Assembly: GCA_001799195.1 (NCBI GenBank)
Contig: MGSU01000109.1
Span: 1-11,661, forward strand
Source of the DNA: Deltaproteobacteria bacterium RIFOXYA12_FULL_61_11
GTDB lineage: Bacteria; Bdellovibrionota_F; JAHFAK01; YA12-FULL-61-11
DNA: 11,661 nt
Reading direction: 5' to 3'
The notes below the pieces were generated by a model that saw only the letters and a program-made list of their open reading frames with translations, was not told the DNA's origin and did not search any database. This document shows, piece by piece, positions 1 to 6,854 of this stretch. Each line of letters begins with the position of its first letter. Position 1 is the stretch's first letter. A program made the position numbers and the translations under genes.

Positions 1-380
1 TAACAGACGAACCCGCCGGGGCTTACTGTTCCGAGGGCGGAGAGAAGATCGAGGTTGGTACGGATGACGACGGCGATCTGTCGCTCGACCTGTCCGAGAT
101 CGACCAGACCCGCTATATCTGTGACGGGGCGACCGGAGCGGTTGGAGCGACCGGCGCGACCGGAGCCACGGGTGCCACCGGGGCAACGGGAGCCACAGGG
201 GCGGCCGGAGCCGATGGGGCTGACGGAACCGACGGATATTCTTCGCTGATCGTGGTAACAGACGAGCCTGCCGGAGCTTACTGTTCCGAGGGCGGAGAGA
301 AGATCGAGGTTGGTACGGATGACGACGGCGATTTGTCGCTGGACCTGTCCGAGATCGACCAGACCCGGTACGTGTGTGAC
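1..380 (+). repeat. Tandem 255-bp module (two copies, first partial)
   Basis: Bases 1-125 align without gaps to 256-380, an offset of 255 bases (85 codons). I count nine mismatches over seven silent codons and one replacement codon (Ile ATC to Val GTG). The module is one Cys-containing DUF7151-like unit followed by a collagen-like tract. The near-identity contrasts with the diverged later units and indicates a recent in-frame duplication or gene-conversion event. The array probably continues upstream of the window. Confidence 0.9.
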
Positions 381-3005
381 GGCTCGACAGGGGCCACCGG
401 TGCCCAGGGCGAGGACGGCCACGCCTCGCTGATCGTGATCAGCAACGAGTCCGCGGGCGGCAACTGCACCGCGGGCGGAGAGAAGATCGAGGTCGGGGTG
501 GACGACGACGACGACCTGTCGCTCGACCTGTCCGAGATCGACCAGACGCGGTACGTGTGTGACGGCGCTACGGGTGCCACCGGCGCAACGGGTGCCACCT
601 ATCTTATTGTACAGACTACTGTGACGGCGGATGCCAATTGCAGTGGACGAGATGGCATCCGGGTCCAGTCGGGTTTGGATGATAACGGCGATGTTTCCCT
701 GGATCTCTCCACCGAGGTCGACCAGACCAGTTATCTGTGCGACGGGGCCACGGGCGCGACGGGCTCGACCGGAGCTACCGGGCACCAGGCGTTGATCGTC
801 TCCTCGAACGAGTCGGCCGGGAGCAACTGTTTCCACGGCGGTATCCGGATCGACAGTGGAGTCGACGACGGTTCGCCCTCGGGCACGGCCGACAACGGCT
901 TGCTCGAGAACGGCGAGATCGACAATACCGACTATCTCTGCGATTACCCGAGCGCGCCGAAGGTGACGGCTCCGACGCTGCGACAGGTCGACCTCTACGA
1001 CGAGTACGTGGCCGACGTCACCGCGGACGACCCCAACGACGCGACCTTGTACTACAGCCTACTCGAGGGTCCCGAAGGCATGGAACTCTCGATGACCACC
1101 GGTCGCATCACCTGGTGGCCGAGTGAGCCGGGAACCTACCCGGTCGCGGTCATGGCCTTCAACCTCAGTAACGGCTCCGACTATGCGGCCTTCGAGGTGA
1201 CCGTCCTCCGCGGCGGCACCTACTGGACCGAACTCGGTGACCTTGGTAGCTCAGGCGAAGCCCGCTCCGGTGCAGGGATGGCGGTCATGGATGGGTACCT
1301 TTTCCTCGTCGGAGGTCTCCAGTCGGGTAGCGGCCCGCTCGACGACGTGTTGCGTACCTCCGATGGCAATGCGTGGACCGAAGCGACCTCCAGCGGTGGT
1401 TTCGGGGCGAGGTCGGGACATGGGCTGGTCTCCTACGGCAACATTCTGTATGTCGTCGGTGGTCTGACCGCGACCGACGTTACCCCAGACGTCTGGGAAT
1501 CAAGTGACGGCGCATACTGGTACGTCACGACCTCGGACGCCGGTTTTACAGCGCGGCAGCAACACTCCCTGGTCGTCCACGACGACCTCATGTACCTCCT
1601 AGCCGGACGCGACGGCACCGACGATGCTACGGTGCTCGCTGACGTGTGGTCGTGGAATGGCACCGGCTCCTGGACGGAAGTGACCGACGACGCCAGCTTC
1701 TCAGCCAGGTCCGGGCAACAGACCGTGGTCCACGATGGCTTGATGTGGGTCCTCGGTGGGCAAGCTCAGGACGGCACTCCGCTGGGGGACGTGTGGTACT
1801 CGGACGACGGGTTGGCCTGGTTCGAAGCTACCTCGGATGCGAACTGGCCGGCGCGGTACAGACACAGTGCTGTATCCTACGATGGCTTGCTGTGGGTCTT
1901 CGGCGGCGAGGATGGCACTACGGTCTACGAGGACGTCTGGTACTCCGAAGACGGCACGACCTGGAACGAACTCAGCGGCGGTATCAGCTTCGGCGCCCGC
2001 ACCAGGGCTTCGGCAGAAGTGTACAATGGGCAGATACTACTTGCCGCTGGTCTCGATGATACCAGCAGCGACCTCTGGGATGTTCATACCAGTGGAGTGC
2101 AGCAGAACTGGACCGAGCTTACCTCGGCCCCGGGCTTCACAGCACGGTTCGATTTCGGAGCTACGGTCTTCCGCAACAAACTGTGGGTAGCCGGTGGATC
2201 GATGATTAGTACGACAGCCAAGGATGTATGGAACTCGAGCGACGGGATCACCTGGTACCAGGTACATGCCGATGCCGAGTTCAGCTACCGCGCTGCTCAT
2301 ACACTCACCGCCTTCAAGGACCGGTTATGGTTGATCGGTGGATACTACCTGACCACCAATCTCGACGATATCTGGTATTCCGGTGACGGGAGGGTGTGGA
2401 AACAGGCCGAAGCAGACGCACCGTTCGGTGTACGGCTGGGCCATGCGGCCGTGGCGTACGACGACAAGCTCTGGGTGATAGGCGGGGCTATCAGCGATGC
2501 CGACGAGACTTCGGACGTCTGGTACTCGGCCGATGGCCTGAATTGGACCGAAGCCACCTCGGACGGCGGTTTCGGTCTCCGTATGGGTTCGATGGTGATC
2601 GTGCATGACGAAGCCATGGTGCTGATCGGCGACAACATCGATACCGGTGCGGTCGATGTCTGGTCCTCGACCGATGGTGTGAACTGGACTGTCCTCAACA
2701 GGAATCTCCCGACGGCAGCGTCTTTCTTTATGTCTGCAGCCTCGGACGGCACGTGGATCTACGTGGTGGGTGGTACCACCGGCGAGGTTAGCGTGGGGAC
2801 TGTCTTGCGCAGTCGCGACGGGAGGACCTGGGAACACGTCAGTACCGGTACTACTGCCAGCACTCGGGATTGCGCAAACCTCCTCTCCACAGGACCAGGG
2901 AAGCTCTTCCTCATCGGCGGGATCGTCGATACCAGCCCGAGCGACAGCATCTGGAAACTCGGGTACGGCGAGGTCGAGTTGGGTGGCAGCCTGCCGGCGA
3001 ACTGA
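3..3005 (+). CDS. Secreted collagen-like / DUF7151-like / Kelch repeat protein (5' truncated)
   Basis: The frame is open from the first bases to the stop at 3003-3005, giving 1000 visible residues; the true start and signal peptide lie upstream. A GTG at 252 lies inside the second repeat and is not a credible start. Residue order: five Cys-containing units of the DUF7151 type (residues about 1-314), each with one early Cys and a closing Y-x-C-D motif, most with an acidic DDxGD-type loop, separated by Gly-Ala-Thr collagen-like triplets; one putative Ig/cadherin-like (He_PIG) domain (about 315-405, with a GMELSMTTGRITWWPSEPGTY-type core); then twelve blades of about 48 residues (408-990) beginning with Trp and carrying GG and DVWYSxDG motifs. 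Paired Cys, Gly-rich tracts and beta-propeller blades point to an extracellular or outer-surface protein, perhaps for adhesion or carbohydrate contact; the ligand is unknown. No C-terminal anchor or sorting domain is visible. Architecture is confident, function is not. Confidence 0.9.
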   Translation, partial: TDEPAGAYCSEGGEKIEVGTDDDGDLSLDLSEIDQTRYICDGATGAVGATGATGATGATGATGATGAAGADGADGTDGYSSLIVVTDEPAGAYCSEGGEKIEVGTDDDGDLSLDLSEIDQTRYVCDGSTGATGAQGEDGHASLIVISNESAGGNCTAGGEKIEVGVDDDDDLSLDLSEIDQTRYVCDGATGATGATGATYLIVQTTVTADANCSGRDGIRVQSGLDDNGDVSLDLSTEVDQTSYLCDGATGATGSTGATGHQALIVSSNESAGSNCFHGGIRIDSGVDDGSPSGTADNGLLENGEIDNTDYLCDYPSAPKVTAPTLRQVDLYDEYVADVTADDPNDATLYYSLLEGPEGMELSMTTGRITWWPSEPGTYPVAVMAFNLSNGSDYAAFEVTVLRGGTYWTELGDLGSSGEARSGAGMAVMDGYLFLVGGLQSGSGPLDDVLRTSDGNAWTEATSSGGFGARSGHGLVSYGNILYVVGGLTATDVTPDVWESSDGAYWYVTTSDAGFTARQQHSLVVHDDLMYLLAGRDGTDDATVLADVWSWNGTGSWTEVTDDASFSARSGQQTVVHDGLMWVLGGQAQDGTPLGDVWYSDDGLAWFEATSDANWPARYRHSAVSYDGLLWVFGGEDGTTVYEDVWYSEDGTTWNELSGGISFGARTRASAEVYNGQILLAAGLDDTSSDLWDVHTSGVQQNWTELTSAPGFTARFDFGATVFRNKLWVAGGSMISTTAKDVWNSSDGITWYQVHADAEFSYRAAHTLTAFKDRLWLIGGYYLTTNLDDIWYSGDGRVWKQAEADAPFGVRLGHAAVAYDDKLWVIGGAISDADETSDVWYSADGLNWTEATSDGGFGLRMGSMVIVHDEAMVLIGDNIDTGAVDVWSSTDGVNWTVLNRNLPTAASFFMSAASDGTWIYVVGGTTGEVSVGTVLRSRDGRTWEHVSTGTTASTRDCANLLSTGPGKLFLIGGIVDTSPSDSIWKLGYGEVELGGSLPAN
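126..236 (+). repeat. Collagen-like Gly-X-Y tract, 12 triplets
   Basis: From 126 the codons read GAT, GAV, six GAT, GAA, GAD, GAD, GTD and then Gly-Tyr-Ser: twelve uninterrupted Gly-X-Y triplets and the opening Gly of another. Shorter tracts of the same kind separate the later Cys units: five triplets at 381-425, four at 564-599 and five at 744-788. Bacterial Gly-X-Y tracts can form triple helices and act as stalks; Gly-Ala-Thr is the usual bacterial version without hydroxyproline. Whether these short tracts trimerise is unknown. Confidence 0.85.
243..944 (+). repeat. Cys-containing DUF7151-like units 2-5
   Basis: Units lie at about 243-380, 426-563, 600-743 and 789-944 (unit 1 is the partial copy at 3-125). 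Each starts with a hydrophobic strand (SLIV, YLIV or ALIV type), has a Cys after about twelve residues, a Gly-rich turn leading to a K/R-I-x-x-G strand, an acidic Asp/Gly loop resembling a calcium-binding loop, and ends in Y-x-C-D. Unit 5 has a longer loop and runs into the Ig-like domain rather than another collagen tract. The two Cys of each unit are natural disulfide candidates in an exported protein. The family name is from memory of the pattern, not a search. Confidence 0.75.
1224..2980 (+). repeat. Twelve Kelch-like beta-propeller blades
   Basis: Twelve successive units of 46-51 residues each begin with W-x-x-x (for example WTEATSSGGFGARSGHG), continue to a hydrophobic strand ending in a GG-type doublet (LFLVGG, LYVVGG, LWVFGG, LWVIGG, IYVVGG) and finish with a DVWYSxDG-type turn. 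Blades 6 (AG) and 10 (GD) have degenerate doublets, and blades 11 and 12 are the most diverged. Twelve units fit two consecutive six-bladed propellers; a single larger ring is less usual for this family. This part shows much less base identity between units than the collagen/Cys array, so it is older. Confidence 0.85.
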
Positions 3006-3083
3006 GTGGAGGAGGACGGAGGTGATCAAGACGTTCCGCTGAGATCCATCGGTTCGCCTCCCGGGTTGAGGACAAGGTAGTAG

Positions 3084-5531
3084 TTGTCAGTGGACCAAGT
3101 CGGACAGTATTGCCCAGGCGAGAAGACCAGGCTCCCGTCCCTGATCCAGGCGATGGCGATCATGGGCACGGTGTCCTGTGCCATCCTACTCTACGAAATC
3201 GCCCTCACCCGGTTGTGTTCGATCAGGTTGTTCTTCCATTTCGCCTTCCTGATCCTCGGACATTGTATGCTCGGTCTCGGGGTGAGCAGTATCCTGGTAG
3301 GGGTATTCCAGCGCCGCATACTCGCCGAGGTCCTGCAGTGGTTGCAGTTCCTCCTGCTCGCTTTTTCTGCCTCGTTCCTGCTCGTCCATCCGCTGCTCTC
3401 CGGAATGGAGTTGACGAAGGTGCAACTCCTCCAGCCGGATCTCGGTTCTCTCCTGGCCTTCCTCCTCTTCAATGTGGTGGCCATGCTCCCCTTTTTCCTG
3501 GGAGGGGGCGTACTGGCCCTCGTCATGCAATGCAGGGTGCGCGAAGTCCATGTTCTCTATGGGGTCGATCTCCTTGCGGCCGCAGCCGGTTGTGCGCTGG
3601 CTCCCCTCCTCTTGCCCCTTATTGGAGTTGGTGGATTGGTTGCTGTAGCGAGCACCCTGGGCGCTATCGCGCTGCTCGCAAGTCTCGACTGGTCTGTTTG
3701 GAGCATGAAGGTGCTGGGCGCACTGCTCTTGGTAGTCATCGGTGGGGTGTGCATCCCCCAACTCGATCACTGGTATCCCGTGCGGGCCAAGAAGGTCTTG
3801 AACCTCACCCGGGATGCCAGCTTGCCCATCGAGAGCCACCGCGTCTATTCCCGCTGGAGTACCCAGAGCAGGGTCGATGTCATCGAGGTGGATGAGTCCA
3901 AACGCTTCATGTTCTGCCGTGGAGCCCACACTCTGGGAATACCTTTGCCGGATCAACGCTACATTCTTCAAGACGGCGCGGCGGGGAGCCTTCTCCTCGA
4001 CTTCAGCCGCCATCCCGAGGCCTTGGAACTGGTGGAACGCTCTGCTTACAGCGCCGCCTTCGCGTTGGTACAACGGCCGCGGGTCCTGATCCTCGGCGTT
4101 GGAGGGGGGTGCGACCTCTGGGCCGCCCGACAGGCTGGAGCCTCGGTGATCAAAGGCTTGGAACTCAATGCCCAGGTACTCGAACTCCACCGGGGGATCT
4201 TGTGGGAATTCTCGAAGCGCTTGCTCGAAGACCCGCGGGTCGAGCTCGTGCAAACCGACGCGCGCAGTGTCTTGATGCGCGAGGAAAGCCGTTACGATGT
4301 CATTCAGATGACCGGAACCGATACCTGGACAGCTCTGACCTCGGGTTCGTATGTGTTGGCGGAGAATTATCTCTACACGGTGGAAGCGATGAGAGCGATG
4401 GTCGGCCTGCTCGACGCCGGGGGGATCCTCTCCATCACCAGGTTCGCCAGGGACATGGAGGGGCTGCGTTTGCTCGCTCTCTTGGACGCGGCCTTGGAAG
4501 GGTCGACGCAGGATTTTGCCCGCTCCCTCGTCTGTTTCGTCCATCCTGGGGCCTTGTTGACCGTACTCTATCGTCGAGGGGGGTTCTCGGCGGCGGACGT
4601 GGAGGTCCTGGATTCTTTCTTCAGGCGGAACGGTTTCGGACGGCTCTACGCACCCGGAGGGCGGAAACCTGCGAACACGGTGCTGGAACGCTTCATCCTC
4701 GCACCCGACAAAGAAGGGTTTATTGCGGCGTATCCGCGGGATATCTCTCCCACCACCGATGACCGCCCCTATTTCTTCACCTTCGACACCTGGAAGCAAG
4801 GGTTGGCCGCTCTGTTCCGGGTCGATGAACCGGTCTTCGTATCCCAGGGCAATCCCATGTTCGTCCTGACCCAGGCCGGTCTCGTCCTGCTGTTCTCGGC
4901 GCTCTTCATCTTCCTTCCGTTCTCCTTGCATCGTCGAAAGATCCACCGGACACGCATCAGCCTGGGGCGGACCCTGGGGATCTTCGCCGGTATTGGTCTG
5001 GGGTACATGCTCGTGGAGCTCTCCCTGATCCAGAAATTGGTGCTCTTGCTCGGCCATCCCGGCTATTCCTTGAGTGTGACTCTTGGCGGGCTGCTGGCCT
5101 CCTCCGGTCTTGGCTGCCTGGTCACCCGAGGCTGGATTGCGACTCCGAGGAAGACCTGGCTACTCCTTGCGGCAATCGTGTCGGCCCTCGGTATGTTCGT
5201 GATCTTGGATGGACCGCTCGTCGCCTCGGCCATTGCTCTGCCAACTCCCGTCCGGCTGCTCGTGGCGTTCGTCGCAGTGTTCCCCCTGGGAGCCTTGCTT
5301 GGAGTGCCCTTTGCCTATGCCATCAATGCGTTGAGTGCCCGAGACCCCTTCTTGCTGCCGTGGGCCTGGGCCATCAATATCAGCGCCTCAGTCCTCGGGA
5401 CGGTCCTTGCTGCGATGCTGTCCATGGCCCAAGGGTTCGACGCGGTCTTCCTGGCAGCCGGCCTCTCCTATGGTCTTGCCTTGGCGGTCCTTGCCGGTAC
5501 CTTGTCCCGGGAACAAGCCCTGGTTCGGTAG
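3084..5531 (+). CDS. Polytopic membrane protein with central spermidine-synthase-like domain
   Basis: 815 residues in three parts. An N-terminal membrane block (about residues 20-225) has around seven hydrophobic helices, including an FFHFAFLILGHCMLGLGVSS segment typical of membrane-fused SpeE-like proteins. A soluble class I Rossmann domain (about 250-580) carries VLILGVGGGCDLW near residue 335, an acidic ELN after strand 2 and QTDARS before the motif IV strand. A C-terminal block of about seven helices starts near residue 590. In SpeE the glycine loop and following acidic residue bind decarboxylated SAM; here the usual DSTDP-type catalytic segment is replaced by TGTDTW followed by SGSYVLAENYLYTVEA, so classic aminopropyl transfer is doubtful. 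The first possible start is a TTG directly after an in-frame stop at 3081-3083; GTG at 3090 is close, and AAGG at 3074-3077 could serve either. It lies 78 bases after the Kelch gene and ends 6 bases from the convergent methyltransferase gene. Substrate unknown. Confidence 0.85.
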   Translation: MSVDQVGQYCPGEKTRLPSLIQAMAIMGTVSCAILLYEIALTRLCSIRLFFHFAFLILGHCMLGLGVSSILVGVFQRRILAEVLQWLQFLLLAFSASFLLVHPLLSGMELTKVQLLQPDLGSLLAFLLFNVVAMLPFFLGGGVLALVMQCRVREVHVLYGVDLLAAAAGCALAPLLLPLIGVGGLVAVASTLGAIALLASLDWSVWSMKVLGALLLVVIGGVCIPQLDHWYPVRAKKVLNLTRDASLPIESHRVYSRWSTQSRVDVIEVDESKRFMFCRGAHTLGIPLPDQRYILQDGAAGSLLLDFSRHPEALELVERSAYSAAFALVQRPRVLILGVGGGCDLWAARQAGASVIKGLELNAQVLELHRGILWEFSKRLLEDPRVELVQTDARSVLMREESRYDVIQMTGTDTWTALTSGSYVLAENYLYTVEAMRAMVGLLDAGGILSITRFARDMEGLRLLALLDAALEGSTQDFARSLVCFVHPGALLTVLYRRGGFSAADVEVLDSFFRRNGFGRLYAPGGRKPANTVLERFILAPDKEGFIAAYPRDISPTTDDRPYFFTFDTWKQGLAALFRVDEPVFVSQGNPMFVLTQAGLVLLFSALFIFLPFSLHRRKIHRTRISLGRTLGIFAGIGLGYMLVELSLIQKLVLLLGHPGYSLSVTLGGLLASSGLGCLVTRGWIATPRKTWLLLAAIVSALGMFVILDGPLVASAIALPTPVRLLVAFVAVFPLGALLGVPFAYAINALSARDPFLLPWAWAINISASVLGTVLAAMLSMAQGFDAVFLAAGLSYGLALAVLAGTLSREQALVR

Positions 5532-5537
5532 GGTTAC

Positions 5538-6722
5538 TCAAGGCCTTGGGGCAAGTTCATCGCCGTCGGGAACGAATTCCAAGAGGTCGTGGAAGGGGAG
5601 GAACTGGTGGTGCTTCACCAGGCGATACCCCGCGTGCCGCAGTTCCACCTGCACCTGGACGGGGGTGGGATTGAGGATGTGGGTCCAGGCGAACTGCAGA
5701 CGGCGCAGATGGGGTCGGAAAAAGTGTTCAAGAATGAGGAAGTTCAGCCACTTGAGATTTTCGAGTTCAAAAGGGGTGAGCTGTTCGCGTGATTTTTCGA
5801 GCACCGCCCCGTTGCTGAGCAGGAAATAGAGGTGCCGGGCGAGATAGCGGTTCCAGGGCGCCATGGCCTGGATTATTGACGAGGCGCTGTGGTGTTGGAG
5901 GTCCGCCCAGCGATTGAAAACTTGGAAGAAACTCGGATCGGAAAGGAGGTCGTTCAGGAGAACGAGGAGGAGCGGTCGGGTTTGCTCGTAGAGGGGATAG
6001 TCACCTCGTACGACGCGCGGGTCGGTGAGCAGGGCCTTCAACGCTGGCTGCGACCGGAGGAGAATGGGGTTGGAGGACGGAGTCGTGCCGAGGGTGTCCA
6101 AGATGGCCTTTGGTTCTGGGAGGTTGAGTTCGGTGAGGGAAGGTCGGAGATGGCCATTGAGGATGAACAGCCTGGCTCCCGGAGCGAATTGCGGTTTGAG
6201 CTTGCGGAAGAAGTCGATCGGATCGACGAGGTTCTCATACACCTCTCCGAGGAAGACGAGATCGAACCGATGTGTGGTGTAGAAGGGATCGAGACCGTCG
6301 GTTCGAACGAGGACCGGATGGATGCCTTCGAGGCCTCGTCGCTTCGCGCGCTGCTCGAGCAGGTTCAGACTCGTGGCATTGACGTCGGTGGCATGGATCG
6401 TCACCTGCCCCTTCATGAGTTCAGCCATGGCGAGGGCGAAGTGGCCGAAACCGGTCCCGAGGTCCACGATCGTCATGCCCGGGCGCAACGCCAAGGTCGT
6501 GAGGATGCGATCGGTGGCGAGGGCTTCGAGACGCGCCGGCATCTCGACCTGATAGTCGATGTCACTGGGAGGGATGAGGGTGTAGTCGATCGGGGCAGGA
6601 CGAGGGGGCGGGAGTTGGGCGTGAAGGGGGGGGACAGCCCAGGTCGAGCAGACCAGTAGCAAGGCGATGATGGTATTGCTCGGTACGGGGTTGTAGGGGG
6701 ACATGGACCGCAGCGCAGGCAT
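5538..6722 (-). CDS. Class I SAM-dependent methyltransferase with predicted signal peptide
   Basis: From the ATG at 6720-6722 the product is 394 residues. An N-terminal segment with one Arg, a hydrophobic core (TIIALLLVCSTWAV) and an LHA|Q cleavage site near residue 35 looks like a Sec signal peptide, followed by a Pro-rich stretch. The methyltransferase fold follows: motif I VDLGTGFG at about 87-94, an acidic TDVN at the end of strand 2, and an FDLVFLGEVYENL motif IV/post region. The C-terminal half (about 200-394) is helical and unassigned. Start choice: the frame also offers a TTG at 6746, but it lies upstream of a promoter-like -10, and an ATG at 6704, which would drop the only n-region positive charge; AAAGG sits just before the 6722 ATG. 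Apparently exported class I methyltransferases recur in Proteobacteria, but their substrates and periplasmic SAM source are unclear. An alternative is an N-terminal membrane anchor with the domain cytoplasmic. Confidence 0.85.
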   Translation of the reverse strand: MPALRSMSPYNPVPSNTIIALLLVCSTWAVPPLHAQLPPPRPAPIDYTLIPPSDIDYQVEMPARLEALATDRILTTLALRPGMTIVDLGTGFGHFALAMAELMKGQVTIHATDVNATSLNLLEQRAKRRGLEGIHPVLVRTDGLDPFYTTHRFDLVFLGEVYENLVDPIDFFRKLKPQFAPGARLFILNGHLRPSLTELNLPEPKAILDTLGTTPSSNPILLRSQPALKALLTDPRVVRGDYPLYEQTRPLLLVLLNDLLSDPSFFQVFNRWADLQHHSASSIIQAMAPWNRYLARHLYFLLSNGAVLEKSREQLTPFELENLKWLNFLILEHFFRPHLRRLQFAWTHILNPTPVQVQVELRHAGYRLVKHHQFLPFHDLLEFVPDGDELAPRP

Positions 6723-6734
6723 TGACCTTTGGAG

Positions 6735-6762
6735 ATCATAGCCCAATCAGGGAGGGGATCAA
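6735..6762 (-). promoter_or_regulatory. Sigma70-like promoter for the methyltransferase gene
   Basis: On the minus strand TTGATC (6762-6757) and TATGAT (6740-6735) are separated by 16 bases: 4/6 and 5/6 matches to TTGACA and TATAAT. Transcription would start around 6728, making the leader to the 6722 ATG very short, or about 24 bases to the 6704 ATG. Prediction by eye only. Confidence 0.45.
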
Positions 6763-6786
6763 GGGAGAGCGTTGGCCGTGGCGCGC

Positions 6787-6813
6787 TTGACCCCTGCTCT
6801 TCCATTGTATACC
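6787..6813 (+). promoter_or_regulatory. Sigma70-like promoter for the HemN-like gene
   Basis: TTGACC (6787-6792, 5/6 to consensus) and TATACC (6808-6813, 4/6) are separated by 15 bases, slightly tight. It lies about 40 bases before the GTG start at 6855, just upstream of an AT-richer stretch (6801-6842) that stands out from the GC-rich surroundings. It is back to back with the methyltransferase promoter. Prediction by eye only. Confidence 0.4.
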
Positions 6814-6854
6814 TTTGAGCTTGTTCGCACTCTTTCAATTTCCTCCGAGGTCTC

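Noticed and set aside
126-790. Short periodic repeats as a possible CRISPR-like array
   Set aside because: Periodicity is 9 bases in frame and codes for Gly-Ala-Thr triplets within a long open reading frame; there are no constant direct repeats with unique spacers.
3006-3083. Terminator or promoter between the Kelch and SpeE-like genes
   Set aside because: Only weak 4-5 bp complementarities (such as GGAGG with CCTCC) and no T tract or convincing -35/-10 pair could be found.
3186-5057. 623-codon open frame on the minus strand opposite the SpeE-like gene
   Set aside because: Its product is strongly polar and rich in Glu, Gln, Asp, Arg and Pro with no recognisable domain, which is expected when hydrophobic codons (second base T) are read on the opposite strand. 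The plus-strand gene has clear domains and membrane segments.
5532-5548. CAAGGCCTTG palindrome (5539-5548) at the convergent ends as a bidirectional terminator
   Set aside because: It has no loop and no flanking T/A tract, so it cannot form a usual intrinsic terminator.
5889-6659. 256-codon plus-strand frame opposite the methyltransferase
   Set aside because: A Glu/Arg/Gly-rich translation without motifs, fully overlapped by a gene with a clear methyltransferase motif I and signal peptide.
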